DNA of 64,000 nt from an uncultured beta proteobacterium (GTDB lineage: Bacteria > Pseudomonadota > Gammaproteobacteria > Burkholderiales > Rhodocyclaceae), in the NCBI GenBank assembly GCA_903886975.1, contig CAISOB010000013.1, forward strand, positions 1-64,000, written 5' to 3'. The translations under genes and the position numbers were made by a program. Shown piece by piece: positions 9,010 to 18,014 of the stretch (positions within the stretch are counted from its first letter, which is position 1; every line of letters starts with the position of its first letter). The notes under the pieces were generated by a model that was given only the letters and a program-made list of their open reading frames with translations, had not been told where the DNA came from and made no database searches.

Positions 9010-9728
9010 TTGATTCCCAAAGCGCCGACCGGCAGAAAGACCGCGGTCGCCAGGCTTTGCGTAAAACGCGTAATCGTTCTGCCGTCCTTGTCGGCAATCA
9101 CCCGCGAGAGGAAATCGAGCAGGCCGATGACCCGGCCGAATTCGCGCTCGAAACTCAGGTTCGGGTTGTTGGCGTCGAGTTCATTGGAAAGCAGCAGCGG
9201 CTCGCCGTTGCCATTGCGCGTCGAGGACATCTTCCAGACGGCGATTTCAACGTTGCGGGCGCAATTGTAGAGCTTCTGCTCGTTGAGGTCGTCGAGTACG
9301 TAAAAATCATCCTTGTACTCGAAAGCGGCGTAGACCATGCCGAGCAAGCCGGCCATCACGGCCAGCACGCGGTCGCCCTGGTAGTTCGGGCTGAACGCGA
9401 ACGAGGCCGCCGCGCCCTCGCGCCGCCCCTCGAGTTCAGGGAAATCGACGCGGCCGGCGAACAGGCGATCAAGCGCTGCATCCATGCTCGCCTGCCCGCC
9501 CTTGCGCCATTCCCTCGGGTTGCGCTTGTAGAGTTTCTCGGCGATGCGTCGCAATCCGGCCTTGACCTCGGTGCGATCGGTATCGATGACGCGGTCGATC
9601 TCGGTCTTGGCCAGATAGCGCGGGTCGAAGCGGGTTTCCTTCTGGCCGTCGGAACCGAAGCGCGTAGCGCAGGCGGCGAGCAGCGAGGTAGTCAATACCA
9701 GTAGCAAGGTGGCGAGGCGAATGCGCAT
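9006..9728 (-). CDS. Putative lipoprotein, unknown function
   Basis: A 240-residue protein starting with a type II signal sequence (LLLVLTTSLLAAC, lipobox LAAC with C20), so it is a predicted membrane-anchored lipoprotein. The mature part is charged and helical, with a hydrophobic stretch about residues 110-125 (RVLAVMAGLLGMVYAAFEY) and another at the C-terminus (ATAVFLPVGALGIK). I recognise no catalytic motif. I chose the ATG at 9728, which gives the clean signal peptide; the frame stays open further upstream into dedA. It sits between dedA and purN in a tight minus-strand operon. Confidence 0.75.
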   Translation of the reverse strand: MRIRLATLLLVLTTSLLAACATRFGSDGQKETRFDPRYLAKTEIDRVIDTDRTEVKAGLRRIAEKLYKRNPREWRKGGQASMDAALDRLFAGRVDFPELEGRREGAAASFAFSPNYQGDRVLAVMAGLLGMVYAAFEYKDDFYVLDDLNEQKLYNCARNVEIAVWKMSSTRNGNGEPLLLSNELDANNPNLSFEREFGRVIGLLDFLSRVIADKDGRTITRFTQSLATAVFLPVGALGIK

Positions 9729-9742
9729 GTCCGCATCATTGC

Positions 9743-10378
9743 CTAAACCTTTCGCTGCTGCAACCAGCCAACCACGACCGGGATCATCGAAACGACGATG
9801 ATGCCGATGATCATCGCCGTCAGGTTCCGTTGCACCCACGGCTGGTTGCCAAAGAAGTAGCCGGCCAAGCTCAGCGAAACCACCCAGGAAACCGCGCCGG
9901 CCAGATTGAAGAGGGCAAAGCGCACATAGTTCATCGCGCCGATGCCGGCGACGAAGGGCGCGAAAGTCCGGAATAGCGGCAGGAAGCGCGAGATGATCAG
10001 CGTCTTGCCGCCGTGCCTGGTATAGAACGCGTGCGTCTTCTCGAGCGCCGCCTTGTTGAAGAAGCGCGAATTCTCCCAGTGGAAGACCTTGGGTCCGAGA
10101 AAGCGCCCGATCTGGTAGTTGAGCATGTTGCCGAGCGTCGCCGCGGCGACCAGCACGGCGATCAGCGTCGCGAGGTCCATGCCGCCGAGGGCGGCCAGCG
10201 CGCCGGCGACGAACAGCAGCGAATCGCCGGGCAGGAATGGCGTGACCACGAAGCCCGTCTCGCTGAAAATGATGGCGAAAAGAATCGCATAGATCCACGG
10301 CCCGTATTGCTGCACGAGCATGGCGAGATACTTGTCCAGATGCAGAACGATGTCGACGAAGGCAGTGAGAAGATCCAT
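9743..10378 (-). CDS. DedA-family membrane protein
   Basis: Polytopic inner-membrane protein of 211 residues, of the family now linked to lipid-carrier (undecaprenyl phosphate) recycling and membrane homeostasis. Visible signatures are the amphipathic FSETGFVVTPFLPGDSLLF segment, the GNMLNYQIGRFLG segment, the FYTRHGGKTLIISRFLPLFRTF arginine motif (first 20 residues cited loosely) and PFVAGIGAMNY. It ends in a helix and a basic tail. It is 14 bp upstream of the lipoprotein gene and 88 bp downstream of the spermidine synthase-like gene. Confidence 0.92.
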   Translation of the reverse strand: MDLLTAFVDIVLHLDKYLAMLVQQYGPWIYAILFAIIFSETGFVVTPFLPGDSLLFVAGALAALGGMDLATLIAVLVAAATLGNMLNYQIGRFLGPKVFHWENSRFFNKAALEKTHAFYTRHGGKTLIISRFLPLFRTFAPFVAGIGAMNYVRFALFNLAGAVSWVVSLSLAGYFFGNQPWVQRNLTAMIIGIIVVSMIPVVVGWLQQRKV

Positions 10379-10466
10379 TTTCGAAAAAGCTCGGGCAAAG
10401 GCGCGATTCTACCGGAATTGCACCCCTCGCCCCCGGACACCCCGGGGCCGGCGTCGATTGATCAAG

Positions 10467-12497
10467 CTACTTCAATACCTCGTAAAGATTGTTGAAATCG
10501 TCGGTCCACACGCCCAGGCCCGGAATGCCGCGGATTGGCGTGCTGCGGCTGCGAATGGCTTCCTGATTCAGCAGGTCCGAATGGCGAGAGATCAGGACCC
10601 AGTCGGTGTCGCGCAGCAGCGGGTTGTCGTTTTCGTCGTGGATCAGGGTTGCATAGAGCCCCTTCGCCCTGGCGATGTTCTCGACGACCGGCGGAAGCCA
10701 AAGGTATCGATTGGTCAGATGAAAGGCGATGATGCCGTCGGGCTTCGTGTGCCGGAGATAGGCGTCCATCGCTTCGGCGGTGATCAAATGCACCGGCACC
10801 GAGTCACCGGAAAACGCATCGACCGCGAGAACGTCGAAACTTTGCGGCGGCTCGCGCTCCAGGGAAATACGCGCGTCGCCAAGGACGGTTTCGATACTGG
10901 CGCGGCTGTCGGCCATGAAGGTGAACTCGCTGCGCGCCAATTCAATCACCTGCGGATTGATCTCGTACATCCGATAGACGTCGCCAGGCTGGCCATAAAC
11001 TGCAAGCGTGCCGGCCCCCAAGCCGATCACACCGACTTTCTTGTTCGCGGTCCTGCTGTTGGCAATGGCCAGTCCGATCCCGGAAGTGCGGCCATAGTAG
11101 GCGGTCGGTTCGCGACGATACGCTTCGGACAGGTATTGCTCACCATGTTTGACCGAGCCGTGGAAGAGCGCGCGAACACGGGAGTCAACTTCCTGATCGA
11201 CATACTCCACGGTGTTGAGCGTGCCATAGAAATTGCGCTCCAGACGCCGCGCATCAGTGAAATCGTCCCTGATCTGCGCATAGAGAAAGTAAGTACAAGC
11301 CAGGGCCAGAGCTATCGCCACCAGCATCGCCGGTCGATTTCGTTTGAGCATCACGGCGGCAAGGCCGGCGCTGATGACGAAACCGAATCCGAGTTCGTAA
11401 TAGGCCGGCAAGATGCGCGGTGCGATCAAGCCGACAGCGGCACCGCCCAAGGCCCCGCCCAGGGAAAGCATCAGGTAGAAGCGGGTCAGATGGCGGGGGC
11501 CGGGGCGGCGTCGGGCGAGTTCGCCGTGCAGGAACATGCAGAAAACGAACAGGCCGGCGCAATACAGCGGGATGGCAATCTTGACGTTAACGCCTATGTC
11601 GCCGTCCTGCAAGCCATAGGCGCATGCCGTGAGTAACAGCCCGGCGGCCGGTATGAAGACGGAGCGGCGGTACCAGCGATCGCTTTCAAAGCAGAGCACG
11701 AAAGTGAGCAGATAGAGGGTCAGCGGCAACAGCCACAGAAACGGAATCGCAGCAACGTTCTGGGTGATGTGGTTGGTTATCGCCACAAGCAACCACGAGG
11801 CCATTGCGGCCGGCATGAGCCAGAGCAGGTGGTCGATCAGGGCCGGATCCCAGTCGCCTTCCGCCGTGTGCCGCGTGGCGTGCGCCGGCGGCGGAAAATT
11901 CTTGCAATGGCGCAGAAAGAGAACGCCGGAAAAGGCGCAGAGAACGACAAACGCAGCAAAGCCGACCGACCAGCCGTAGGCTTGCGTAAGCAGCGCGGTG
12001 TGCGGTTCGATCAGGAAAGGGTAGCAGATCAGCGCCAACAGCGACGACATGTTGGAAAGGGAAAAGTAGCGATAGACATGCGCGCCGAGATTGGCGCGCG
12101 CGACCCAGGACTGAATCAAGGGCCCGGTCGTCGACAGCAGAAAATAGGGCAAGCCGATGGTCGAGATCAAAAGTCCCAGGATAAGCAAGGTCGGATCCTC
12201 CGCCCCCGTTGGCTTCCATTGGGTTTTTGCGACAATCGGCAGGAATATGAGGCTCGCGGTCAGCAAGGTCGCGTGCAGCAAAACTTGATGGTGCGGCGTC
12301 AGGCGGCGTGACAGCCAGTCCGAGTAGGCGTAGCCGGCCAGCAGGACCACTTGAAAAAACACCATGCAGACCGCCCACACGGCTGCCGTACCGCCAAACC
12401 ACGGCAGGATTTGCTTGGCGATGAGGGGTTGAACAAGGAACAGGGAGAAGGAACTTGCGAAGATCGTGCCGGCGAAAACCAGTTTTGAAGCATTCAT
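10467..12497 (-). CDS. Fused MFS-type membrane / spermidine synthase-like protein
   Basis: A 676-residue fusion. The first about 430 residues contain many hydrophobic helices of an MFS-like transporter. The C-terminal about 230 residues form a spermidine synthase-type Rossmann fold: GVIGLGAGTLAVYGQPGD (SAM/dcSAM-binding loop), YEINPQVIELA (acidic residue ending strand 2) and DVLAVDAFSGDSVPVH with the catalytic-type aspartates. Proteins of this architecture are widespread but their substrate is generally unproven; polyamine or related aminopropyl transfer coupled to export is inference. It is divergent from mutL across a 175 bp gap. Confidence 0.85.
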   Translation of the reverse strand: MNASKLVFAGTIFASSFSLFLVQPLIAKQILPWFGGTAAVWAVCMVFFQVVLLAGYAYSDWLSRRLTPHHQVLLHATLLTASLIFLPIVAKTQWKPTGAEDPTLLILGLLISTIGLPYFLLSTTGPLIQSWVARANLGAHVYRYFSLSNMSSLLALICYPFLIEPHTALLTQAYGWSVGFAAFVVLCAFSGVLFLRHCKNFPPPAHATRHTAEGDWDPALIDHLLWLMPAAMASWLLVAITNHITQNVAAIPFLWLLPLTLYLLTFVLCFESDRWYRRSVFIPAAGLLLTACAYGLQDGDIGVNVKIAIPLYCAGLFVFCMFLHGELARRRPGPRHLTRFYLMLSLGGALGGAAVGLIAPRILPAYYELGFGFVISAGLAAVMLKRNRPAMLVAIALALACTYFLYAQIRDDFTDARRLERNFYGTLNTVEYVDQEVDSRVRALFHGSVKHGEQYLSEAYRREPTAYYGRTSGIGLAIANSRTANKKVGVIGLGAGTLAVYGQPGDVYRMYEINPQVIELARSEFTFMADSRASIETVLGDARISLEREPPQSFDVLAVDAFSGDSVPVHLITAEAMDAYLRHTKPDGIIAFHLTNRYLWLPPVVENIARAKGLYATLIHDENDNPLLRDTDWVLISRHSDLLNQEAIRSRSTPIRGIPGLGVWTDDFNNLYEVLK

Positions 12498-12672
12498 GGG
12501 ATATGCAAGGCGCGAAAATGCTTGCGACTATACCTTGGATTACTCAAGCGAAGTGATGCAATCGGCAATAAAGCTACCTGTCCTTCCGCGCGAAAACTCT
12601 GAATTCTTGGCGCCTTTGCGGCGAACCTTCGCTTCCCGATGCGATCGCCCCGAGGTCGGTATAATCGCGTCT

Positions 12673-14457
12673 ATGCCCGAACCGCATTCCCCGCCAGCGA
12701 TCCACCTGCTGCCCGACCTCCTGATCAGCCAGATCGCCGCCGGCGAGGTCGTCGATCGTCCGGCCTCCGTGCTCAAGGAAATGCTTGAAAACGCGCTCGA
12801 CGCCGGCAGCACGGCGATCCAGATCCAACTCGAGGAAGGCGGCATCAAGCTGATCCGCGTCAGCGACGACGGCCAGGGCATCGCGCGCGACGATCTGGCG
12901 CTGGCGCTGACCCGGCACGCGACCTCGAAGATCGCTTCGCTCGACGATCTCGAGCGCGTTGCGACCCTCGGCTTTCGCGGCGAAGCGCTGGCTTCGGTGG
13001 CGGCCGTGGCGCGCCTCACGCTGACCAGCCGGCACGCCGGCGCCGACCACGCCTGGCGAATCAGCGCCGAGCCCGGCGCGCAGGTCGAGCCGGCCGCACT
13101 GGCCGCCGGTACCGTCGTCGAAATGCGCGACCTCTACTACAACACGCCGGCGCGGCGCAAGTTTCTCAAGTCGGAAGCGACCGAGCTTGCGCAATGCGCC
13201 GAAGCGGTCAAACGCATCGCCCTCGCGCATCCGGCCGTGGCTTTTGCCCTGGCGCATAATGGGCGCGTCGGCCTGCATCTGCCGCGCAGCGATGCGCGTG
13301 GCCGCGCCAGCGCCATCCTCGGCGATGATTTTCTCGAGCAATCGCGCGCCATCGACACCGGCGCGGGCCTGATCCGCATTCAAGGCCATTGCGCTCTGCC
13401 AACCCATTCGCGCGCGCGCAGCGACGCCCAGTACTGTTACGTCAATGGCCGCTACGTGCGCGACAAGCTGCTCAGCCACGCGCTGCGCGAGGCCTATCAG
13501 GACATGCTGCACGGCAGCCGCTACCCGGCCTACTGCGTCTTTCTCGAAATCGATCCGGCGAGCGTCGACGTGAATGTGCATCCAGCGAAGACCGAAGTGC
13601 GATTTCGCGACGGCCGCGCCGTGCATCAGTTCGTCTTTCATGCCGCGCAGCGCGCCCTGTCCGGTTCTCTCGCCGCTTCGCTTTCCGGCGCTCCTGCGGA
13701 CGCCGCCGGTGGCGCGCCGGCGGCCCGGCCCGCGCCGGCCTTCGTCGCGCCCGGCGCAAACTTCGCGAGCTGGGCGCCGCGCCAGGATTCCTTGCGCGTA
13801 AATGCGCCATCGGCCGCCGCCTACCTGGCTTTCAGCCAGGCTGCGCATGCACCGGCCGCCGTACCGCAGGGCGACGCGCCGCTCGGATACGCCCTCGGCC
13901 AACTGCAGGGTGTCTATATTCTGGCTGAGAACGCGCAGGGACTGGTCATCGTCGACATGCACGCCGCGCACGAGCGCATTCTCTACGAAAAACTGAAGAA
14001 CGCGCTCGACAGCCGTGCCGTGGCCATGCAGGCGCTGCTCATTCCGGCAGTCTTCGCGGCCACGGCGCTCGACCTGGCGGCGGCCGAGGAGAACGCCGAA
14101 GCGCTGCGCGAACTCGGCTTCGATCTGGCGCCGATCGGGCCGACCCAGCTTGCCGTGCGCGGCGTTCCGGCGCTGCTGCAGGCCGCCGACCCGGCATCGC
14201 TGATTCTCTCGCTGCTCGCCGAACTGCGCGAGCACGGCATTACGCAACTGATTGCCGAACGACGCAACGAATTACTCGCGACGATGGCCTGCCACGGCGC
14301 CGTGCGCGCCCGGCGCCTGCTCTCGCTGCCGGAAATGAATGCACTCTTGCGCCAGATGGAAGAGACCGAGCGCGCCGACCAGTGCAATCACGGCCGGCCG
14401 ACCTGGACGCAGCTCTCGATGGGCGAACTCGACAAGCTCTTTCTGCGCGGTCAATGA
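12673..14457 (+). CDS. mutL: DNA mismatch repair protein MutL
   Basis: ATPase of methyl-directed mismatch repair that links MutS to MutH or the nuclease step; 594 residues. The N-terminal GHKL ATPase domain has [20 protein letters not shown] (motif I), DDGQGI (motif II) and TLGFRGEAL (motif III). The transducer domain carries [14 protein letters not shown] low-complexity Ala/Pro linker (about 340-410) leads to the C-terminal dimerisation domain ending in CNHGRPTW. I placed the start at the ATG at 12673, directly before the first conserved residues. A perfect TATAAT ends 7 bases upstream and no good ribosome site is seen, so the message may be leaderless. It overlaps miaA by 4 bp. Confidence 0.96.
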   Translation: MPEPHSPPAIHLLPDLLISQIAAGEVVDRPASVLKEMLENALDAGSTAIQIQLEEGGIKLIRVSDDGQGIARDDLALALTRHATSKIASLDDLERVATLGFRGEALASVAAVARLTLTSRHAGADHAWRISAEPGAQVEPAALAAGTVVEMRDLYYNTPARRKFLKSEATELAQCAEAVKRIALAHPAVAFALAHNGRVGLHLPRSDARGRASAILGDDFLEQSRAIDTGAGLIRIQGHCALPTHSRARSDAQYCYVNGRYVRDKLLSHALREAYQDMLHGSRYPAYCVFLEIDPASVDVNVHPAKTEVRFRDGRAVHQFVFHAAQRALSGSLAASLSGAPADAAGGAPAARPAPAFVAPGANFASWAPRQDSLRVNAPSAAAYLAFSQAAHAPAAVPQGDAPLGYALGQLQGVYILAENAQGLVIVDMHAAHERILYEKLKNALDSRAVAMQALLIPAVFAATALDLAAAEENAEALRELGFDLAPIGPTQLAVRGVPALLQAADPASLILSLLAELREHGITQLIAERRNELLATMACHGAVRARRLLSLPEMNALLRQMEETERADQCNHGRPTWTQLSMGELDKLFLRGQ

Positions 14458-15380
14458 AGAAGGCCATCCTGCTGATGGGCCCGACGGCGAGCGGCAAGAC
14501 GGCGGTGGCGATCGCGCTGGCGCAGCGCTTTCCGCTCGAGCTGATCAGCGTCGACTCGGCGCAGGTCTTTCGCGACATGAACATCGGCACGGCCAAGCCC
14601 GACACGGCGACGCAGCGCGCCTGTCCGCATCATCTGATCGATCTGATCAGCCCCGAGCAAGCTTACTCGGCGGCGCGCTTTCGCCACGACGCGCTGGCCC
14701 TGATGGCCGATATTACGGCGCGCGGCAAGGTGCCGCTCTTGGTCGGTGGCACCATGCTCTATTTCAAGGCGCTGCTCGGCGGCCTCGCCGAGCTGCCGCA
14801 AGCCGACGCGCAGCTGCGTGCCGATCTCGATGCCGAGGCCGATCGCTGTGGCTGGCCGGCGCTGCACGCCGAACTTGCCAGGGTCGACCCGGAAACCGCC
14901 GCGCGCCTGCCGCCGAACGATGCCCAGCGCATCCAGCGCGCGCTCGAGATCCATCGCCTTTGTGGCCGACCGATGTCGGCGCTGCTCGCCGAAGGCGCAC
15001 CGCAAACACCGCCCTACGACTTCACCTCCATCGGGCTGCTGCCGTCCGAGCGCAGCGTGCTGCACGCGCGCATCGCCGAACGCTTTGACGCCATGCTCAA
15101 GGCCGGACTTGAAGACGAGCTGACCGCGCTGCGCCGGCGATACCGCCTGACGCCCGATCTGCCGGCGATGCGCTGCGTCGGCTACCGCCAGGTGTGGGCG
15201 GTGCAGGACGGCGCGGCACCGCGTGCCGAAATGCGCGATCGCGGAATCTACGCCACCCGCCAGCTGGCCAAGCGGCAAATGACCTGGCTCGCCAATACGC
15301 TCAAACCCGAGACCTTCGATTGCCTGGCGCCCGACCTGATCGCGCAAATCAGCGCTAGAACAGACCAGGCCATCGCCTAG
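14454..15380 (+). CDS. miaA: tRNA dimethylallyltransferase
   Basis: Adds the dimethylallyl group to A37 of UNN-reading tRNAs. The 308-residue protein starts with the P-loop [12 protein letters not shown], then [20 protein letters not shown] (substrate binding), [20 protein letters not shown] and [14 protein letters not shown]. The tRNA-binding [11 protein letters not shown] is near the C-terminus. Its ATG overlaps the mutL stop (ATGA), the usual betaproteobacterial mutL-miaA pair. The TAG stop lies inside the left terminal repeat of the 275 bp element at 15376, so the C-terminus is defined by that element. Confidence 0.96.
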   Translation: MKKAILLMGPTASGKTAVAIALAQRFPLELISVDSAQVFRDMNIGTAKPDTATQRACPHHLIDLISPEQAYSAARFRHDALALMADITARGKVPLLVGGTMLYFKALLGGLAELPQADAQLRADLDAEADRCGWPALHAELARVDPETAARLPPNDAQRIQRALEIHRLCGRPMSALLAEGAPQTPPYDFTSIGLLPSERSVLHARIAERFDAMLKAGLEDELTALRRRYRLTPDLPAMRCVGYRQVWAVQDGAAPRAEMRDRGIYATRQLAKRQMTWLANTLKPETFDCLAPDLIAQISARTDQAIA

Positions 15381-15650
15381 GGTGTGTTCTCATTCGGCGG
15401 GCGGATCACGTCGTTGCCAAATGCGCCCGAGACAAGGCGCGAGCTGAAGCCAATGGTTGTTCCATTGGCGAGGCGAGCAACGCCGTATCGGGCGCATTTC
15501 GCAACAACCCGAAGGGCAAGCATCGGGCCGGGCGCCGCACGGCGTTGCCGCTCGCTTGCGTGGAATAACCACGCCGCGCTCACGGCGCCTTGCGCGGCAT
15601 CCCGGCCCAGTGCTTGCGTGACCGCCCGCCAAATGAGAGCACACCCTAGG
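15376..15650. repeat. 275 bp non-coding inverted-repeat element between miaA and a diguanylate cyclase gene
   Basis: The two ends are 29 bp inverted repeats (15376-15404 and 15622-15650) starting CCTAGGGTGTG and differing at two positions. Inside are two further arms. Arm A pairs 15413-15430 with 15488-15505 (17 of 18 positions) and has an apical CCAATGG-TTGTT-CCATTGG hairpin at 15450-15468. Arm B pairs 15518-15532 with 15601-15615 (13 of 15) and has an apical GCGTGG-AATAA-CCACGC hairpin at 15558-15574. No supported coding sequence is inside. The CTAG within each end gives the stop codon of the gene reading into it (miaA and the cyclase). It looks like a MITE-like or other dispersed structured repeat and could act as a two-way terminator. 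Confidence 0.8.
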
Positions 15651-17265
15651 TGCGCGTCATCGACGGATCGAAGAACCGGTAGGTATCGCGTCCGGCGTGC
15701 TTGGCGCTGTACATCGCGGCATCGGCATTGCGCAGCAGCTGGTTCACTTCGTCGCCATGCTGCGGGCAAATGGCAATGCCGATACTCGCTGAAACATCGA
15801 TCGTATGACCGCTGATCGAAAAAGGCTGGCGCAGCGCGGCGAGCATCTTTTCCGCGATTGCGGCTGCATCCTGCTCCCTATTCAGGCGCTGCAGGAGAAT
15901 CACGAATTCGTCTCCGCCAAGCCGCGACACGGTATCTGATTCGCGCGTCACCACGTGTTGCAAACGTTTCGCCACGTCTTTCAGCAGAAGATCGCCGATA
16001 TCGTGGCCGAGCGTGTCATTGACGGGCTTGAGCCGGTCCAGGTCGAGAAACAGTACCGCCAGCATTTCGCGCTCGCGCCGGACGTGCGCCAGGGCTTGGC
16101 GCAGCCGATCGGTGAGCAGCGTCCGATTGGGCAGATCGGTAAGCACATCGTGGTGCGCGAGATGCTGAACGTAGGCTTCGGAAGTCTTGCGTTCGGTAAT
16201 GTCGCGCGCGCAGCCGACCGTGCCGATCACCTCGCCGCGGTCGTTGACGAAGCGGGCCTGATGCACGTCGAGGAAAAGCAGACGGCCGCGAACCGTCCCG
16301 GATTCTTCATAGATCGTCGGCTCGTCACGGCCCAGGGTGTGCTGGTCGACATCGTGCCAGAACTGCCCGAGGGTATGCCACTGCGGGTCCTCCGCATGGC
16401 TGTCGCGCTCGCGTTGCGCCAGGAAATTGTAGGTCCTGCCAAGCGGCTCCTGCGTGTCTTCAAGACCCAGGAGAATTTCGCAAAACGCCGTGTTGACGAA
16501 GATGTAGCGGCTCTCGAGATCCTTCGCCCAGATCATGTCCGGGACGTTGTCGCACATCAGACGCAGCATCGAGGCCAGCCGCTTTGACTGATCCTCGCTG
16601 GCTTTCAGCGCCTCGACGGCCAGTTTGCGTTCAGCCGTTTCATCATGCAAGCGTTCGCGCGTGGCAATTTCGCCGGCGGCGGATTGCGAGATTTGCCAGG
16701 CCTTGCGAATGATGATGAGTTGCCAGAGCAAAGCCGTGCCACCGATCAGCAAAAAGAAGAAGTCAGCGGTATTCAGGTAGCGGTTAATGCAATAACCCGT
16801 AAACGGCATCAGGGTCAGCGCATTGACCACCAGGCCATAAGAAAATGCCGTGGCATAGGCCATGTAGGCAAAGGCCACGACAGTCGAAGCGATCAGCAAT
16901 ATAAAGACGTAGGCGATGTCGGCCGACTGGTCCGGCAGAAAGGCGAGGGTCGCGCCGTACAAGCTGCAAACCGCGCCGCCGAGAACGACGCGCACGCGGA
17001 ATAGGAAGTCGCCGTTAGCGACCGTCAGGCCGATCCGCCCGACGTAGCGGTCGAAAAGAAAAATCAGTCCGCTACCGACGACGACGAGCCCGAACCAGAC
17101 CAGCAAAAGGCTCGTGTCAACGCCGACATGGCGCAGGCAGAGAACGGTAAATACCCCGCCTGCGCTGAGCGCGAAAGGGCTCCCGGAAGCATTGTCGAAG
17201 AAAGTCTGGAGCCGAATCAAACGAATTCGGTCAGCCAAGGAGTTCGGATTCTGCTTGTTTTTCAT
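15646..17265 (-). CDS. Membrane-bound PAS-GGDEF diguanylate cyclase
   Basis: Makes c-di-GMP from two GTP. The 539-residue protein has about six hydrophobic helices in residues 25-200, a short coiled linker, a PAS domain (about 230-355; DNVPDMIWAKDLESRYIFVN) with a following PAC-type stretch (VIGTVGCARDITERKTSE), and a GGDEF domain (about 365-535). The active site is SRLGGDEFVIL and the inhibitory site RESD lies exactly five residues before it, so an active, feedback-inhibited cyclase is predicted. The start is GC-poor in ribosome-site quality. Upstream lies a leader with an intrinsic terminator (17325-17356), suggesting conditional expression. The stop is supplied by the 275 bp element. Confidence 0.92.
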   Translation of the reverse strand: MKNKQNPNSLADRIRLIRLQTFFDNASGSPFALSAGGVFTVLCLRHVGVDTSLLLVWFGLVVVGSGLIFLFDRYVGRIGLTVANGDFLFRVRVVLGGAVCSLYGATLAFLPDQSADIAYVFILLIASTVVAFAYMAYATAFSYGLVVNALTLMPFTGYCINRYLNTADFFFLLIGGTALLWQLIIIRKAWQISQSAAGEIATRERLHDETAERKLAVEALKASEDQSKRLASMLRLMCDNVPDMIWAKDLESRYIFVNTAFCEILLGLEDTQEPLGRTYNFLAQRERDSHAEDPQWHTLGQFWHDVDQHTLGRDEPTIYEESGTVRGRLLFLDVHQARFVNDRGEVIGTVGCARDITERKTSEAYVQHLAHHDVLTDLPNRTLLTDRLRQALAHVRREREMLAVLFLDLDRLKPVNDTLGHDIGDLLLKDVAKRLQHVVTRESDTVSRLGGDEFVILLQRLNREQDAAAIAEKMLAALRQPFSISGHTIDVSASIGIAICPQHGDEVNQLLRNADAAMYSAKHAGRDTYRFFDPSMTRT

Positions 17266-17324
17266 ACCCGGCCAGCGAGAAGACCACTATTCATTTTACA
17301 TTGAGACGAGGAATCTGCCTCAAA

Positions 17325-17356
17325 CAAAAAAGCCCATGCAGTGTTTGCATGGGCTT
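17325..17356 (-). terminator. Intrinsic terminator in the leader of the diguanylate cyclase gene
   Basis: On the minus strand the perfect 10 bp stem AGCCCATGCA / TGCATGGGCT with a five-base loop is followed by TTTTTTG. It lies about 60 bases upstream of the cyclase ATG and about 210 bases downstream of the preceding small gene (17564-17935), both on the same strand. It either ends that small gene's transcript or acts as a regulated terminator for the cyclase gene. Confidence 0.85.
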
Positions 17357-17530
17357 CCGAGACTACGACCCCGGCGTAAGGAGCCAGGGTGATCGGCTTT
17401 TCGCCGTTATGGTGCTACGCGATCATCCTTGAAGAGCGTTTGCAACAAAACGCCATAAAGTCTCCAGAAAGTGCGGCTGGCAGTCCAGAAACGCGCCGGA
17501 TTCACCGCAGATCACAGCACTCCTGCAATA
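17357..17530 (-). ncRNA. Candidate structured leader or small RNA upstream of the diguanylate cyclase gene
   Basis: No coding sequence is supported between the small gene ending at 17564 and the terminator. Read on the minus strand, a TATATT box (about 17527-17532) could start a transcript of about 200 bases that ends at the terminator. It contains consecutive hairpins CGGC-GAAAA-GCCG (about 17394-17406) and CCCTGGC-TCCTTAC-GCCGGGG (about 17369-17389) just before the terminator stem. A segment CGTGGGCT at 17532-17539 could pair with the 5' arm of the terminator (AGCCCATG, one G-U pair). I do not recognise a known riboswitch class; an independent small RNA is equally possible. Confidence 0.35.
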
Positions 17531-17563
17531 TAGCCCACGCCGCGAGAAAAGCCAGCGCGACGA

Positions 17564-17935
17564 TTAACGCGCCGCTTTGGCAGCCTGAATCAGTTCCGCC
17601 AGTTGCCGCTTCTGCACGTCGTCAAGCTTGTCGATATTCTTTTGCCAGTGGTAGCGCGTGTAGTTGGCCTGGACGATCTGCCAGCCCGCCGTGCCGTAGG
17701 CCTCGACCCCGGCACGCAATTTCGGCACGGCCTCGACGATCGCCCGGAAGTTCGGCCACGGCAGACGTTGCAGGTCCCTTTCCATCTGTCTGCTGTCCAA
17801 TGCGTCGGGTTTCTCGGCGGTTTGCACCGCCGCGCCAGCGTCGCGCCCGGCATCCTGCGTGCTGGCGTCCTGGGCCCACGCCAACCCCGGCAGGCCGGCG
17901 ATGCCAAGCAGAATCAGAGCGAATATCGTCTTCAT
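17564..17935 (-). CDS. Small secreted protein, unknown function
   Basis: A 123-residue protein with an N-terminal signal peptide (KTIFALILLGIAGLPGLAWA, cleavage expected after AWA). The mature part begins with an Asp/Ala-rich linker and then a helical domain with aromatic residues (LQRLPWPNFRAIVEAVPKL, YTRYHWQKNIDKL). I recognise no family. I prefer the ATG at 17935 over the GTG three codons upstream because it starts the signal peptide directly. It is divergent from the MarR regulator gene; the intergenic region holds that gene's promoter. Confidence 0.65.
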   Translation of the reverse strand: MKTIFALILLGIAGLPGLAWAQDASTQDAGRDAGAAVQTAEKPDALDSRQMERDLQRLPWPNFRAIVEAVPKLRAGVEAYGTAGWQIVQANYTRYHWQKNIDKLDDVQKRQLAELIQAAKAAR

Positions 17936-18014
17936 CGTGTGCACTCTATCAGTATTGACAGAGACAGCAGCGGACGGTTCGCCAGGTGCAAGACTGTCGT
18001 TGATTCAAATTGCC

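Noticed and set aside
17340..17450. GEMM-type c-di-GMP or fluoride riboswitch in front of the cyclase gene
   Set aside because: Neither the conserved GEMM core nor the fluoride core could be matched; only hairpins and a terminator are supported.
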